NCBI GenBank assembly: GCA_033763845.1
Contig: JANRJR010000076.1
Span: 1-64,000 of the forward strand
Source: DASZBR01 sp033763845
GTDB taxonomy: Bacteria > Pseudomonadota > Gammaproteobacteria > DASZBR01
Length of the DNA: 64,000 bases
Direction of reading: 5' to 3'
Below the pieces are notes generated by a model. That model was given only the letters and a program-made list of their open reading frames with translations. It did not search any database and had not been told where the DNA came from. A program made the translations under genes and the position numbers. Every line of letters begins with the position of its first letter. The stretch's first letter is position 1. Of the stretch, positions 44,469 through 53,212 are shown piece after piece.

Positions 44469-45136
44469 GAATTAAACGTCCCCGTCTTCAAAAATCTCGC
44501 TGTTAACTCAATCACTTTTTTATTCTTTGGGAAAAAAGCATGTGTGCCCTTAACTTCAATATGTTCTTTCATGCCTTCGACTTTAGTTTGTTCCACGGAG
44601 ACAATGCCGTCGCTTTTTCCCTTAAATATCCATGTCGACAAAGGACCATACGAAGTAGTACCGGCAATAATACCTAGCTCATAATCAATCGGCGAAAATA
44701 AATGTTCAATTGCAGTTTGATCTGTAACCACTTGCTGACCTGCAGGGCCAAAAAATTTTTTATACCAAAATCTATTTTTTAAAAAATCGGCTACATTTGT
44801 TCCTTGATTCGGCGAAGCTAATTGCACTGCCCGACCTAAATTTTTCGGACGATATTTTGGACTTGATAAAAATAAGCGAACCAATAATCCTCCCAACGAA
44901 AACCCCACAAAATGAATTTGTTCATCAGGCGCAATCAAATGCGTAATTTTTTGATGAATAAACTCACATAACCTGTCCACCGCAAAATGCCGAGACGGAT
45001 AATCCAAGTTGTGAACTTTATAACCCTGCGCCTCCAAATAACGCGCAAGCTTCGCCATATGGCGAGCGCTTTTGCCCAATCCATGCAGAATCACAACGTT
45101 TTCAGATTTTTCACTTTTTTCGATGAAATCAGCCAT
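44465..45136 (-). CDS. Alpha/beta hydrolase, lipase-like
   Basis: The nucleophile elbow GFSLGG has Ser80, the oxyanion segment VVILHGLGKS is at 14-23, and the acid and base are probably Asp in KSDGIVSVEQT and His in GTHAFFPKN. The pattern SPNQGTNVADFL after the elbow resembles bacterial lipases of the PGAP1/lecithin-acyltransferase type. Length is 223 aa. No signal peptide is seen, so it should act in the cytoplasm, substrate unknown. It is upstream of the photolyase-like gene (4-base overlap) and divergent from suhB. Confidence 0.85.
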   Translation of the reverse strand: MADFIEKSEKSENVVILHGLGKSARHMAKLARYLEAQGYKVHNLDYPSRHFAVDRLCEFIHQKITHLIAPDEQIHFVGFSLGGLLVRLFLSSPKYRPKNLGRAVQLASPNQGTNVADFLKNRFWYKKFFGPAGQQVVTDQTAIEHLFSPIDYELGIIAGTTSYGPLSTWIFKGKSDGIVSVEQTKVEGMKEHIEVKGTHAFFPKNKKVIELTARFLKTGTFNS

Positions 45137-45179
45137 CTTTCACATTCCCGAATCAGGTTTTAATTGCTACACTAGCCGG

Positions 45180-45911
45180 ATGTCTAATCATCCCTTATTA
45201 AACGTCGCAATCCAAGCTGCCCGCAAAGCCGGGACCATTATCACGCGCGCCCTCGACAGACTCGAAGGCGTTAAAGTCACACCCAAAGGCCCCAAAGATT
45301 TCGCGACGGAAATCGACCATAAAGCTGAAGCCGAAATTATCCAAATCATTCGCAAAGCACACCCCGAACACTCCATCTTGGGTGAAGAAATGGGCGAACA
45401 AAAAGGCTCTGATGATACGCTATGGATTATCGATCCTTTAGACGGTACTACTAATTTTTACCACGGCTTTCCACATTTTTGTGTGTCGATTGCAGTGATA
45501 CAAAAAGGCCGCATCGAACATGCTGTAATTTACGATCCACTTCGCCAAGAATTATTTACGGCATCGTACGGCCAAGGCGCAAAATTAAATCAATATCGAA
45601 TTCGCGTTAGCAACTGCATCTCGATGACAAATGCATTGGTCGCCGCAAGTGCACCGTGCAACGCTGCATTTGCCACACGCAACATGGGATCAATGGCATT
45701 GGATTTAGCATATATCGCCGCAGGAAGACTCGATGGTTATTACAACATGGGCGCAAAACCGTGGGATATTGCAGCAGGATGTTTACTCGTTACCGAAGCC
45801 GGTGGATTAATTCAAGAACCCAATGGAAAAGCGGATTATTTACAATCCGGAAATTTAGTTGCAGCTAATCCGAAATTGATGGGCGAGTTACTTAAGGCCT
45901 ATCATCCATAA
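45180..45911 (+). CDS. suhB: Inositol-1-monophosphatase (SuhB)
   Basis: Mg2+-dependent phosphatase that also helps rRNA antitermination in E. coli. Motif EEMGE gives the first acidic ligands, IIDPLDGTTNFYHGFP the second site, and KPWDIAAGCLLVTEAGG the third. I place the start at ATG 45,180 (MSNHPLLNVAIQAARKAGTI), because the family begins so. The frame back to 45,072 would run through the divergent hydrolase gene. Length from here is 243 aa; E. coli SuhB is about 267. The 3' end overlaps secF by 20 bases, convergent. Confidence 0.93.
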   Translation: MSNHPLLNVAIQAARKAGTIITRALDRLEGVKVTPKGPKDFATEIDHKAEAEIIQIIRKAHPEHSILGEEMGEQKGSDDTLWIIDPLDGTTNFYHGFPHFCVSIAVIQKGRIEHAVIYDPLRQELFTASYGQGAKLNQYRIRVSNCISMTNALVAASAPCNAAFATRNMGSMALDLAYIAAGRLDGYYNMGAKPWDIAAGCLLVTEAGGLIQEPNGKADYLQSGNLVAANPKLMGELLKAYHP

Positions 45912-46809
45912 CTTCTTTCGGCGTAGGCAACAAGTCTTCGCGATCTAATCCTAACGCAACTGACAAGGCACCTGCGACATAAATTGACGAATACGTTCCT
46001 ACGATAATACCAATCATCATCGCAAGGGCAAATCCATGAATCATGCTTCCGCCGTAAATAAATAAGGCCAGCACAACAACCAATGTCGTTGCCGATGTCA
46101 TGATCGTTCGAGACAATGTTTGATTAATCGATAAATTCACCACCTCAATAGGCGTGCCCTTTCGAATCTTTCGAAAATTTTCACGGATCCGGTCAAAAAT
46201 AACGATGGTGTCATTCAACGAATATCCGATTACCGCTAATACTGCAGCTAATACAGTTAAATTAAACTCCCAATGAAAAAATGAAAATAACCCTAAAATT
46301 AAAACGGGATCGTGAATCAACGCGACAGCTGAACCAATCGCAAAACGATATTCAAATCGAATGGCAATATAAATCATAGTACCTAACAACGCGACTAATA
46401 TGGCTAAAAATCCTTTCGTTTCCATTTCTTTTCCAACTTGTGGACCGACATATTCCATACGCTCAATGGTCGCACCCGTTAATGCCGATGTTAATGTCGA
46501 TTTAATTTGTTGCTGAGTTAGATTGGCATGTGGCGCAATACTGATTAAGGCTTGTTTTGACGTCCCATAACTTTGAACAATGGCCTCTTGAAAACCCGCC
46601 TGATTTAATTGTTGACGCACTTGAATTAAATTCGCAGGCTGAGGATACGAAATTTGAATTTGCGTACCGCCCGTAAAATCCAACCCCCAATTTAAACCCT
46701 TTGTAAACAAAGACAACAAGGCACAGGAAAATAAAATAATCGACAATAATGCTGTCCACTTTCGTAGACCCATAAAATCAATTTCAGTTTTCTTTTTGAA
46801 AAATTCCAT
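45892..46809 (-). CDS. secF: Protein translocase subunit SecF
   Basis: With SecD it uses the proton gradient to help proteins leave the Sec channel. The six membrane segments start with KWTALLSIILFSCALLSL; DFTGGTQIQI is the periplasmic motif. VIGYSLNDTIVIFDRIRENF and the Asp/Arg pair needed for proton flow are present. Length 305 aa is typical. It starts 4 bases after secD. Confidence 0.96.
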   Translation of the reverse strand: MEFFKKKTEIDFMGLRKWTALLSIILFSCALLSLFTKGLNWGLDFTGGTQIQISYPQPANLIQVRQQLNQAGFQEAIVQSYGTSKQALISIAPHANLTQQQIKSTLTSALTGATIERMEYVGPQVGKEMETKGFLAILVALLGTMIYIAIRFEYRFAIGSAVALIHDPVLILGLFSFFHWEFNLTVLAAVLAVIGYSLNDTIVIFDRIRENFRKIRKGTPIEVVNLSINQTLSRTIMTSATTLVVVLALFIYGGSMIHGFALAMMIGIIVGTYSSIYVAGALSVALGLDREDLLPTPKEVMDDRP

Positions 46810-46813
46810 CGCA

Positions 46814-48670
46814 CTAAATTCCTATCGAAAGTTTCTGAACCGTTCGAGAACCATAAATCGCATTGACCATGGCGCGTGTAAACATAATGCCTGTAATCAT
46901 AGACGTTAATACACCCAACGTTAGTGTTACCGCAAAACCTTTTACAGCATCTGTTCCAATACCAAATAAAACCATCGCAACAATTAATGTTGTTACGTTT
47001 GCATCTACAATCGTCACAAACGCACGTTCATAACCATGAAGGATACTAGCTTGCGGAGACACACCATTTCGTAATTCTTCACGAATACGCTCAAAAATTA
47101 ACACGTTTGCGTCAACCGCCAAACCAACGGTTAACACAATACCCGCCATTCCCGGCAATGTTAAAGTCATCCCCAACAATGATAGTAGTGAGACAAGCAA
47201 GACTAAATTTAGTAATAATCCAATATCCGCAATAACGCCAAACACTTGATAATAAAGCGCCATAAAAACGATAATGATGCCCATCGCCACTTCAATCGAC
47301 AACACACCCTTATGAATATTTTCTTGTCCTAATGTTGGACCGACGGTTCGTTCTTCTTCATAATTAATAGCAGCAGGCAGCGCTCCCGCACGAAGTAGCA
47401 GTGCTAAATTCTTCGCTTCACGTGATGAGCCCAACCCGGTGACTTGGAAATTATTTCCTAATGCGCTTTGAATTGTCGCGATATTAATAATCTTTTCGGT
47501 TTTTTTCGGCACCTTTGTCGGCTTACCATTCACCATTTGTGTATCAAATGTCGTTTCAATAAATACAGTCGCCATCGGATTACCAATATTTTGTGCAGTC
47601 GTGCGATTAAATAATCCTTCCCCACCGCCTCCTAAATGAATATTAACCGACGGTCGACCTGAATCGTCAAAACTAGAAGAAGCATCTGTAATGGATGACC
47701 CCGTTAATAATACTTGGTTATTTAACAAAACCGTCCTACCTTCGAACTGATACGCTGTTGTTCCAGGAGGCGCAAATCCACCTGGGCCCATAGACGCTAC
47801 ACGCGCAGTATCTACCATGCGAAATTCCACAGTAGCAGTACCACCTAAAATATCTTTTGCATGAGCAGTATCTTGAATACCCGGAAGATCGACAGAAACT
47901 CTGTCGTTACCTTGTTGTTGGACAATCGCTTCACTCACACCTAATTCATTCACACGATTACGCAACGTTGTCATGGTTTGATCAAGGGTATTTTCACGGA
48001 CTTTCTGCAATCCCATTTGATTTAAGGCTGCAGAAAGAGACAACACATTTCCCGCTGAAGTATCTGTCACGGTTAAATCAGGGAATTCATCGCGCATGTA
48101 ACTTAACGCGGCATCTTTTTGATCCGCTTCACGAAACGTTAATAAAATACTGTTATCGTTTTGCAAAACAATATTGGAATATCGGATACGTTTATCACGT
48201 AAATCAGCGGTAATATTAGTAATCACCCCTTGTTGTCGATGCGAAATAACAGAATCCACATCAACGTTTAATAAGAAGTGTACCCCGCCACGCAAATCCA
48301 ATCCCAACTTCATGGGTGTTGCACCAATAGCGGTTAACCATGCGGGTGTTGCCGGCGCTAAACTTAATGCAACCGTATAATCATCGCCGAGTGTCGCTTT
48401 AATATAATCACTGGCTTTTAATTGTGTATCCGTATCATTAAATCGCACTAAAATATTTTGACTATCTAAACTAGCCGATTTATAAACCAATTTTTGCTCG
48501 CTTAATACGTTTTCGATTTGTGTTAAAACACTGGAATTTATTAACGCACCATGTTTGCCAGAAATCTGTACAGACGCATCTTCGCCAAATAAATTAGGCG
48601 ATGCGTAAATCATTCCGAGAATAACTATCACACACAATAAAATATTTTTCCAAAGGGGATAGCGGTTCAT
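46814..48670 (-). CDS. secD: Protein translocase subunit SecD
   Basis: Proton-driven partner of SecF. The first membrane segment is near 7-24. The LDLRGGVHFLL motif starts the periplasmic P1 domain (about residues 30-440), and the C-terminal six-helix block contains GLAVDANVLIFERIREEL with the conserved Asp. Length 618 aa matches E. coli (615). ATG overlaps the yajC stop as ATGA. Operon yajC-secD-secF is conserved; tgt and queA are not present upstream here, where aspartate aminotransferase is found instead. Confidence 0.96.
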   Translation of the reverse strand: MNRYPLWKNILLCVIVILGMIYASPNLFGEDASVQISGKHGALINSSVLTQIENVLSEQKLVYKSASLDSQNILVRFNDTDTQLKASDYIKATLGDDYTVALSLAPATPAWLTAIGATPMKLGLDLRGGVHFLLNVDVDSVISHRQQGVITNITADLRDKRIRYSNIVLQNDNSILLTFREADQKDAALSYMRDEFPDLTVTDTSAGNVLSLSAALNQMGLQKVRENTLDQTMTTLRNRVNELGVSEAIVQQQGNDRVSVDLPGIQDTAHAKDILGGTATVEFRMVDTARVASMGPGGFAPPGTTAYQFEGRTVLLNNQVLLTGSSITDASSSFDDSGRPSVNIHLGGGGEGLFNRTTAQNIGNPMATVFIETTFDTQMVNGKPTKVPKKTEKIINIATIQSALGNNFQVTGLGSSREAKNLALLLRAGALPAAINYEEERTVGPTLGQENIHKGVLSIEVAMGIIIVFMALYYQVFGVIADIGLLLNLVLLVSLLSLLGMTLTLPGMAGIVLTVGLAVDANVLIFERIREELRNGVSPQASILHGYERAFVTIVDANVTTLIVAMVLFGIGTDAVKGFAVTLTLGVLTSMITGIMFTRAMVNAIYGSRTVQKLSIGI

Positions 48671-48927
48671 TTCAACGTTCCCTTAGGAATAGTGGCGGTG
48701 ACAGAATCTCTTTGAATGGAAATATCTACATTCGGAGAAATAGTAAGGGTAATAAAATCATCTTCGATTTTCGCAATTTTGCCCAACAGCCCACCAACGG
48801 TAATAATTTCATCGCCTTTCTGAAGACCGTTCATTAATTCACGATGGTTTTTAGAACGACGATATTGCGGATACCACAATAATAAATAAAACACACCGAC
48901 TAACAGTGTTAATGTCACAATACCCAT
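48667..48927 (-). CDS. yajC: Sec accessory protein YajC
   Basis: Small single-pass membrane protein of the SecDF-YajC complex. TM at about 3-20 (VTLTLLVGVFYLLLWYPQYR), followed by the family motif GLQKGDEIITVGGLLGKI and a beta-rich cytoplasmic end. Length 86 aa is rather short. AGAGGATC precedes the ATG. It leads the secD-secF operon. Confidence 0.95.
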   Translation of the reverse strand: MGIVTLTLLVGVFYLLLWYPQYRRSKNHRELMNGLQKGDEIITVGGLLGKIAKIEDDFITLTISPNVDISIQRDSVTATIPKGTLK

Positions 48928-48958
48928 TATATGATCCTCTGTAATTTAACCTATGAAT

Positions 48959-50122
48959 TTACCACCATTTCTGCAATCGTTCCATCGCTTTATGCAACAA
49001 TTCTTCTGATGTGGCATACGCAATTCTAAAGCCTTTTCCAGATCCAAATGCACTCCCCGGCACAACCACAACGCCCGCTTCAACTAATAATGCTTCGCAT
49101 AATTCTATATCATTTTTATAATTTTTCATGGCTTTAGAAATATCAGGGAAACTATAAAACGTCCCGGTTGCGGGCAAAACAGTAATATTTTTAATTTTAG
49201 ACAACCCTTCAAAAACAATTTGATGTCGGCGTTTATATGCCGCTGTCATTTCATGCACACATGTTTGATCACCATTCAATGCAGCAACGGCTGCATATTG
49301 CGCAATTGAATTGGGATTTGAAGTTGATTGCGACTGAATATTATTCATGGCTGTAATAATTTCCGCTGGTCCTGCGGCATAACCAATTCGCCATCCTGTC
49401 ATTGCATAAGACTTTGCCACACCGTGACATATAACCGTTCGTGACTTTAATTCTGGACACGCCATGACGATATTACAGAATTTTTCACCCCAAATAATAT
49501 GCTCATACATATCATCGCTGAGAATATAAATATTCGGATATTTTAATAATATCTCAGCTAGTTTTTCTAATTCTTTGCGGGAATAACAAATTCCAGTGGG
49601 ATTTGATGGGCTATTTAAAATTAATAATTTTGTTTTGGGCGTAATCGCTTTAGATAATTGTTCCGGCGTAATTTTAAAGTGTTGTTCAGATGTTGTTTCG
49701 ATAAAAACATTCTTACCATCAGCTAATAAAACCATATCGGGATAAGAAACCCAATACGGCGCCGGAATAATCACTTCGTCGCCTGCGCTAATTAATGCTT
49801 GGATTGTGTTGTACACAGACTGCTTGCATCCCGCACCGGCACTGATTTCTTTAGGCAGATAATTTAATTGGTTATCACGTTCGAATTTATGAATAACAGC
49901 CTGTTTTAATTCGGCAATACCATCCACGGGGGTATATTTGGTATAGCCTTTTTTGAGTGCGTCGCGTGCAGCTTCTTTGATAAATTCAGGCGTATCAAAA
50001 TCCGGTTCACCGACAGTCAAATTAATCAAATCTTTGCCTTCGGCTTGTAATTGTTTTGCACGATTTCCAATTGCCATGGTTGGGGAGGGTTTGATTTTTT
50101 GAGCACGCAGCGAAAGAGTCAT
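48959..50122 (-). CDS. aspC: Aspartate aminotransferase (class I, Ig type)
   Basis: PLP enzyme exchanging amino groups between aspartate and 2-oxoglutarate. The PLP lysine is Lys237 in GVAKSYAMTGWRIGY, the phosphate-site motif NSPSNPTG lies at 170-177, and the substrate Arg is in KGFRIAYATS near the end. The start MTLSLRAQKIKPSPTMAI is typical of the bacterial Ig group, which often also accepts prephenate. Length 387 aa. It is divergent from uvrB across 57 bases and 31 bases upstream of yajC. Specificity is inferred from the family, since other class I members look alike. Confidence 0.9.
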   Translation of the reverse strand: MTLSLRAQKIKPSPTMAIGNRAKQLQAEGKDLINLTVGEPDFDTPEFIKEAARDALKKGYTKYTPVDGIAELKQAVIHKFERDNQLNYLPKEISAGAGCKQSVYNTIQALISAGDEVIIPAPYWVSYPDMVLLADGKNVFIETTSEQHFKITPEQLSKAITPKTKLLILNSPSNPTGICYSRKELEKLAEILLKYPNIYILSDDMYEHIIWGEKFCNIVMACPELKSRTVICHGVAKSYAMTGWRIGYAAGPAEIITAMNNIQSQSTSNPNSIAQYAAVAALNGDQTCVHEMTAAYKRRHQIVFEGLSKIKNITVLPATGTFYSFPDISKAMKNYKNDIELCEALLVEAGVVVVPGSAFGSGKGFRIAYATSEELLHKAMERLQKWW

Positions 50123-50179
50123 GGTCCTATCCTCATAATTACAGCCAAACGTGTATTCTACATGATATTATTCTGCCTT

Positions 50180-52126
50180 ATGAAGAAATTTGTCATTGAA
50201 TCCCCTTTCAAACCAACAGGCGATCAACCCTATGCTATTAAAGGTCTCGTCGAAGGACTTGATGCTGGCTTAGCACATCAAACACTACTGGGCGTCACCG
50301 GCTCAGGGAAGACGTTCACTTGCGCCCATGTAATCCAAGAAATCCAACGCCCCGCTATTGTTTTAGCCCCCAATAAAACATTGGCCGCCCAGTTGTATGG
50401 CGAAATGAAAGCCTTTTTTCCCAAGAATGCGGTTGAGTACTTTGTGTCTTACTATGACTACTATCAACCCGAAGCGTATGTTCCTGCGTCCGACACGTTC
50501 ATTGAAAAAGACGCGTCGATTAATGAACAAATCGAACAAATGAGATTATCTGCAACTAAAAATCTGATGGAACGCAAAGATGTCATTATTGTTGCAACGG
50601 TTTCTGCAATTTACGGTTTGGGTGATCCGCAATCATATTTGGGAATGATTTTAATTTTAAAAAAAGGCGATATTGTTAATCAACGCCAAATTTTACTCAG
50701 GCTCGCTGAATTACAGTACACGCGCAATGAAATCAGTTTTGACCGCGGAACATATAGAGTACGCGGCGATGTAATAGATATTTATCCTATTGAAGCAGAC
50801 AGCGATGCGGTCAGGATAGAATTATTTGGTGATGAGATTGATAATTTAAGTTTTTTTAATCCACTTACAGGTGAGATCACTTCTCGTATCGCGCGTTATA
50901 CCCTTTACCCGAAAACGCATTACGTAACACCCCGAGAAAAAATATTAGATGCAATTGATAAAATTAAAATAGAACTTGCAGATAGATTAGACTATTTTTA
51001 CAAAGAAAATAAATTACTTGAAGCACAGCGTCTCAAAGAACGCACAACCTACGACATCGAAATGATGTATGAGTTAGGTTACTGCTCAGGCATTGAAAAT
51101 TATTCACGGTATTTATCTGGTCGAAATATTGGCGAACCGCCTCCAACCCTATTTGAATATTTACCCAAAGATGCCGTGTTATTTATTGATGAATCTCACG
51201 TCACGGTTCCGCAATTAGGCGGCATGTATCGCGGCGATAGAGCACGCAAAGAAAATTTAGTGAATTATGGTTTTAGATTACCGTGTGCATTAGATAACAG
51301 GCCGTTAAAATTTGAAGAATTTTTAAATTTATCTCCCCAGACTGTATATATTTCCGCTACTCCCGGCTCATATGAATTACAGCATTCGGGTGCAATTATA
51401 GAACAGGTAGTACGTCCAACGGGACTGGTCGATCCGCAAGTCGAAATTCGACCGGTGTCGACTCAAGTCGAAGATTTATTAGGCGAAATTAAATCTCGCG
51501 TTGAAAAAAACGAGCGCGTTTTGGTTACAACCCTCACCAAACGATTGTCCGAAGATCTGACAGACTACTTGCAAAGCAAAAAAATTAACGTCAAATATTT
51601 GCACTCAGATATCGATACCGTAGAAAGAATGGAAATCATTCGCGATTTACGCAAAGGTAAATGCGATGTTTTAGTGGGAATTAATTTACTTCGAGAAGGT
51701 CTAGATTTACCTGAAGTTTCTTTAGTTGCTATTTTAGATGCTGACAAAGAAGGTTTTTTACGATCAGAAAGATCGCTTATACAAACCATAGGCCGAGCTG
51801 CTCGAAACATCAACGGCAAAGCTATTTTATATGCAGATAAAATTACTGACTCGATGAAGCGCGCAATAAGCGAAACAGACAGACGACGCAAAAAGCAAGT
51901 GGATTACAATACTTCTCACGGAATTACCCCAAAAAGTATCAAGAAAGCCATTCATGATATTTTAGAGGCTGCGCCCAGCATACTTCCTCAAAGTAAAAAG
52001 TTTTTATCAGACGGAAAGACCATTAAAGAACTAGAAGCCGAAATGCATTTTTATGCACAGAATTTGGAATTCGAGAAAGCCGCCGAGCTGAGGGATGAAA
52101 TAAGGGTGATGAAGCAGAAAAAATAG
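50180..52126 (+). CDS. uvrB: Excinuclease ABC subunit B
   Basis: DNA damage recognition helicase of nucleotide excision repair. GVTGSGKTFT is the Walker A site, DESHVTVPQLGGMYRGDR the DEAD-like box with the beta-hairpin between YYDYYQPEAYVP and FIEKDASINE. Helicase motif VI is LIQTIGRAARN. The UvrC-binding UVR domain is near the C-terminus (EMHFYAQNLEFEKAAELRDE). ATG 50,180 gives MKKFVIESPFKPTGDQ, the family start; the frame continues to 50,051 but that part overlaps aspC. Length from here is 648 aa, a little under E. coli (673). Confidence 0.96.
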   Translation: MKKFVIESPFKPTGDQPYAIKGLVEGLDAGLAHQTLLGVTGSGKTFTCAHVIQEIQRPAIVLAPNKTLAAQLYGEMKAFFPKNAVEYFVSYYDYYQPEAYVPASDTFIEKDASINEQIEQMRLSATKNLMERKDVIIVATVSAIYGLGDPQSYLGMILILKKGDIVNQRQILLRLAELQYTRNEISFDRGTYRVRGDVIDIYPIEADSDAVRIELFGDEIDNLSFFNPLTGEITSRIARYTLYPKTHYVTPREKILDAIDKIKIELADRLDYFYKENKLLEAQRLKERTTYDIEMMYELGYCSGIENYSRYLSGRNIGEPPPTLFEYLPKDAVLFIDESHVTVPQLGGMYRGDRARKENLVNYGFRLPCALDNRPLKFEEFLNLSPQTVYISATPGSYELQHSGAIIEQVVRPTGLVDPQVEIRPVSTQVEDLLGEIKSRVEKNERVLVTTLTKRLSEDLTDYLQSKKINVKYLHSDIDTVERMEIIRDLRKGKCDVLVGINLLREGLDLPEVSLVAILDADKEGFLRSERSLIQTIGRAARNINGKAILYADKITDSMKRAISETDRRRKKQVDYNTSHGITPKSIKKAIHDILEAAPSILPQSKKFLSDGKTIKELEAEMHFYAQNLEFEKAAELRDEIRVMKQKK

Positions 52127-52175
52127 GCGGATCAGTGATCCGCCTTAGATCCTTCGCTACGCTCAGGATGACACA
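52126..52175. repeat. Palindrome and dispersed repeat after uvrB
   Basis: GGCGGATCA-G-TGATCCGCC is a near-perfect 19-base palindrome at 52,126-52,144. Next, ATCCT...AGGAT frames TTCGCTACGCTCAGGATGAC (52,153-52,172), a type of intergenic element seen in several bacterial genomes, with a degenerate copy at 17,845-17,864. It separates uvrB from the convergent DUF2892 gene and may serve as a bidirectional terminator. Confidence 0.5.
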
Positions 52176-52183
52176 AAATAATT

Positions 52184-52390
52184 TTATTTACCCGGCTTAT
52201 CCGCGTCTAATTTGAAACGCTCAATAAGATCAACAACACCGCAATAACTGATCACGGCTTCAACAATCAAAAGAATTCCGACTAACATTACTAATACAGG
52301 GCTAATCATTGCAGCAACGATTAATAAACCACCTAAAATACCACGCACCATACGATCACGCTTGTTAATGTTTGTTGGCAGATTGAACAT
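52184..52390 (-). CDS. Small inner-membrane protein, DUF2892-like
   Basis: A 68-aa protein with MVRGILGGLLIVAAMISPVL then a second hydrophobic run, giving two membrane helices near 14-31 and 34-52. The DUF2892 family pattern (N-x-x-x-x-R-x-x-R-x-x-x-G, then G-x-x-L-x-x-x-A) fits. Family members are found alone or fused to rhodanese. The function is not known. It lies between uvrB and the suf genes on the minus strand. Confidence 0.8.
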   Translation of the reverse strand: MFNLPTNINKRDRMVRGILGGLLIVAAMISPVLVMLVGILLIVEAVISYCGVVDLIERFKLDADKPGK

Positions 52391-52432
52391 AATGTCTCCT
52401 TCACTCCCTGTTAGAACAGCCGTAAAGATACC

Positions 52433-52759
52433 CTAGAGTAAACCCAATTGCAATTTCGCCGCATCCGACATTCTGTCTTGTGTCCACGGCGGATCCCACA
52501 CCAATTCGACTTTTGCATCATTTACACCCAACACACTTTTAACGGCGTCTTCTACTGTACCCGGAAATGTTTGTGCCACCGGACATCCGGGCGCCGTTAA
52601 CGTCATTTTGACATCGACATTTCCCAACGTATCCACTTCCACGCCGTAAATTAAACCCAAATCATAAATATTTACAGGAATCTCAGGATCGTAAATAGTT
52701 TTTAGCATCGCAATGATGTCATCATGAATCTTGGCGATTTCTTTTTTGCCGTACGTCAT
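52433..52759 (-). CDS. sufT: SufT/MIP18 (DUF59) Fe-S assembly protein
   Basis: Helps Fe-S cluster maturation under high demand. The DUF59 motif IYDPEIPVNIYDLGLIYGVE is present, as is TLTAPGCPVAQTFPG with the reactive Cys, and VWDPPWTQDRMSDAAKLQLGL is the usual C-terminus. Length 108 aa. It is the last gene of the suf operon, 6 bases after sufU. Confidence 0.92.
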   Translation of the reverse strand: MTYGKKEIAKIHDDIIAMLKTIYDPEIPVNIYDLGLIYGVEVDTLGNVDVKMTLTAPGCPVAQTFPGTVEDAVKSVLGVNDAKVELVWDPPWTQDRMSDAAKLQLGLL

Positions 52760-52765
52760 TCAAAA

Positions 52766-53212
52766 CTACTCCGTGGTCACTGAACCTTTATCTTGTTGAA
52801 GCGCTGCTTCTAAAGCATGCCACGCTAACGTCGCGCATTTTACGCGCATAGGATATTCACGCACGCCCGCCAAAACTTTTAATTTACCTATTTCATGATC
52901 CGAGCTAACCGCAGGCGCCGTCATAAGCTCATGAAACAAGTGAAAAGCTTTTTCAGCGTCTTCAACTGTCTTTCCCATGAGAAATTCTGTCATTAACGAC
53001 GCAGATGCTGTAGAAATCGCACACCCCGCACCTTCAAAGCTAATTTTATTAATTATATTATTTTTAATGTCGAGATAAAGCTTAACCTTGTCACCACATA
53101 ACGGATTAAATCCTTCCGCTTCATGCGTGCAGTTTTCTAATTTGCAAAAATTCCGTGGTTTACGGTTATGATCAATAATCACTTCTTGATAAAGCTCGCG
53201 TAAATCAGACAT
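52766..53212 (-). CDS. sufU: SufU-type Fe-S scaffold/sulfur transfer protein
   Basis: IscU-fold protein that takes sulfur from SufS. Its zinc/sulfur cysteines lie in NPLCGDK, GAGCAIS and RVKCATLAW, and LYQEVIIDHNRKPRNF is the family start. SufU rather than IscU is suggested by the suf neighbours, the segment between the second and third Cys, and the absence of a LPPVK loop. The ATG is placed at 53,212 (a TTG at 53,215 is adjacent). Overlaps the sufS stop by 8 bases. Confidence 0.9.
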   Translation of the reverse strand: MSDLRELYQEVIIDHNRKPRNFCKLENCTHEAEGFNPLCGDKVKLYLDIKNNIINKISFEGAGCAISTASASLMTEFLMGKTVEDAEKAFHLFHELMTAPAVSSDHEIGKLKVLAGVREYPMRVKCATLAWHALEAALQQDKGSVTTE

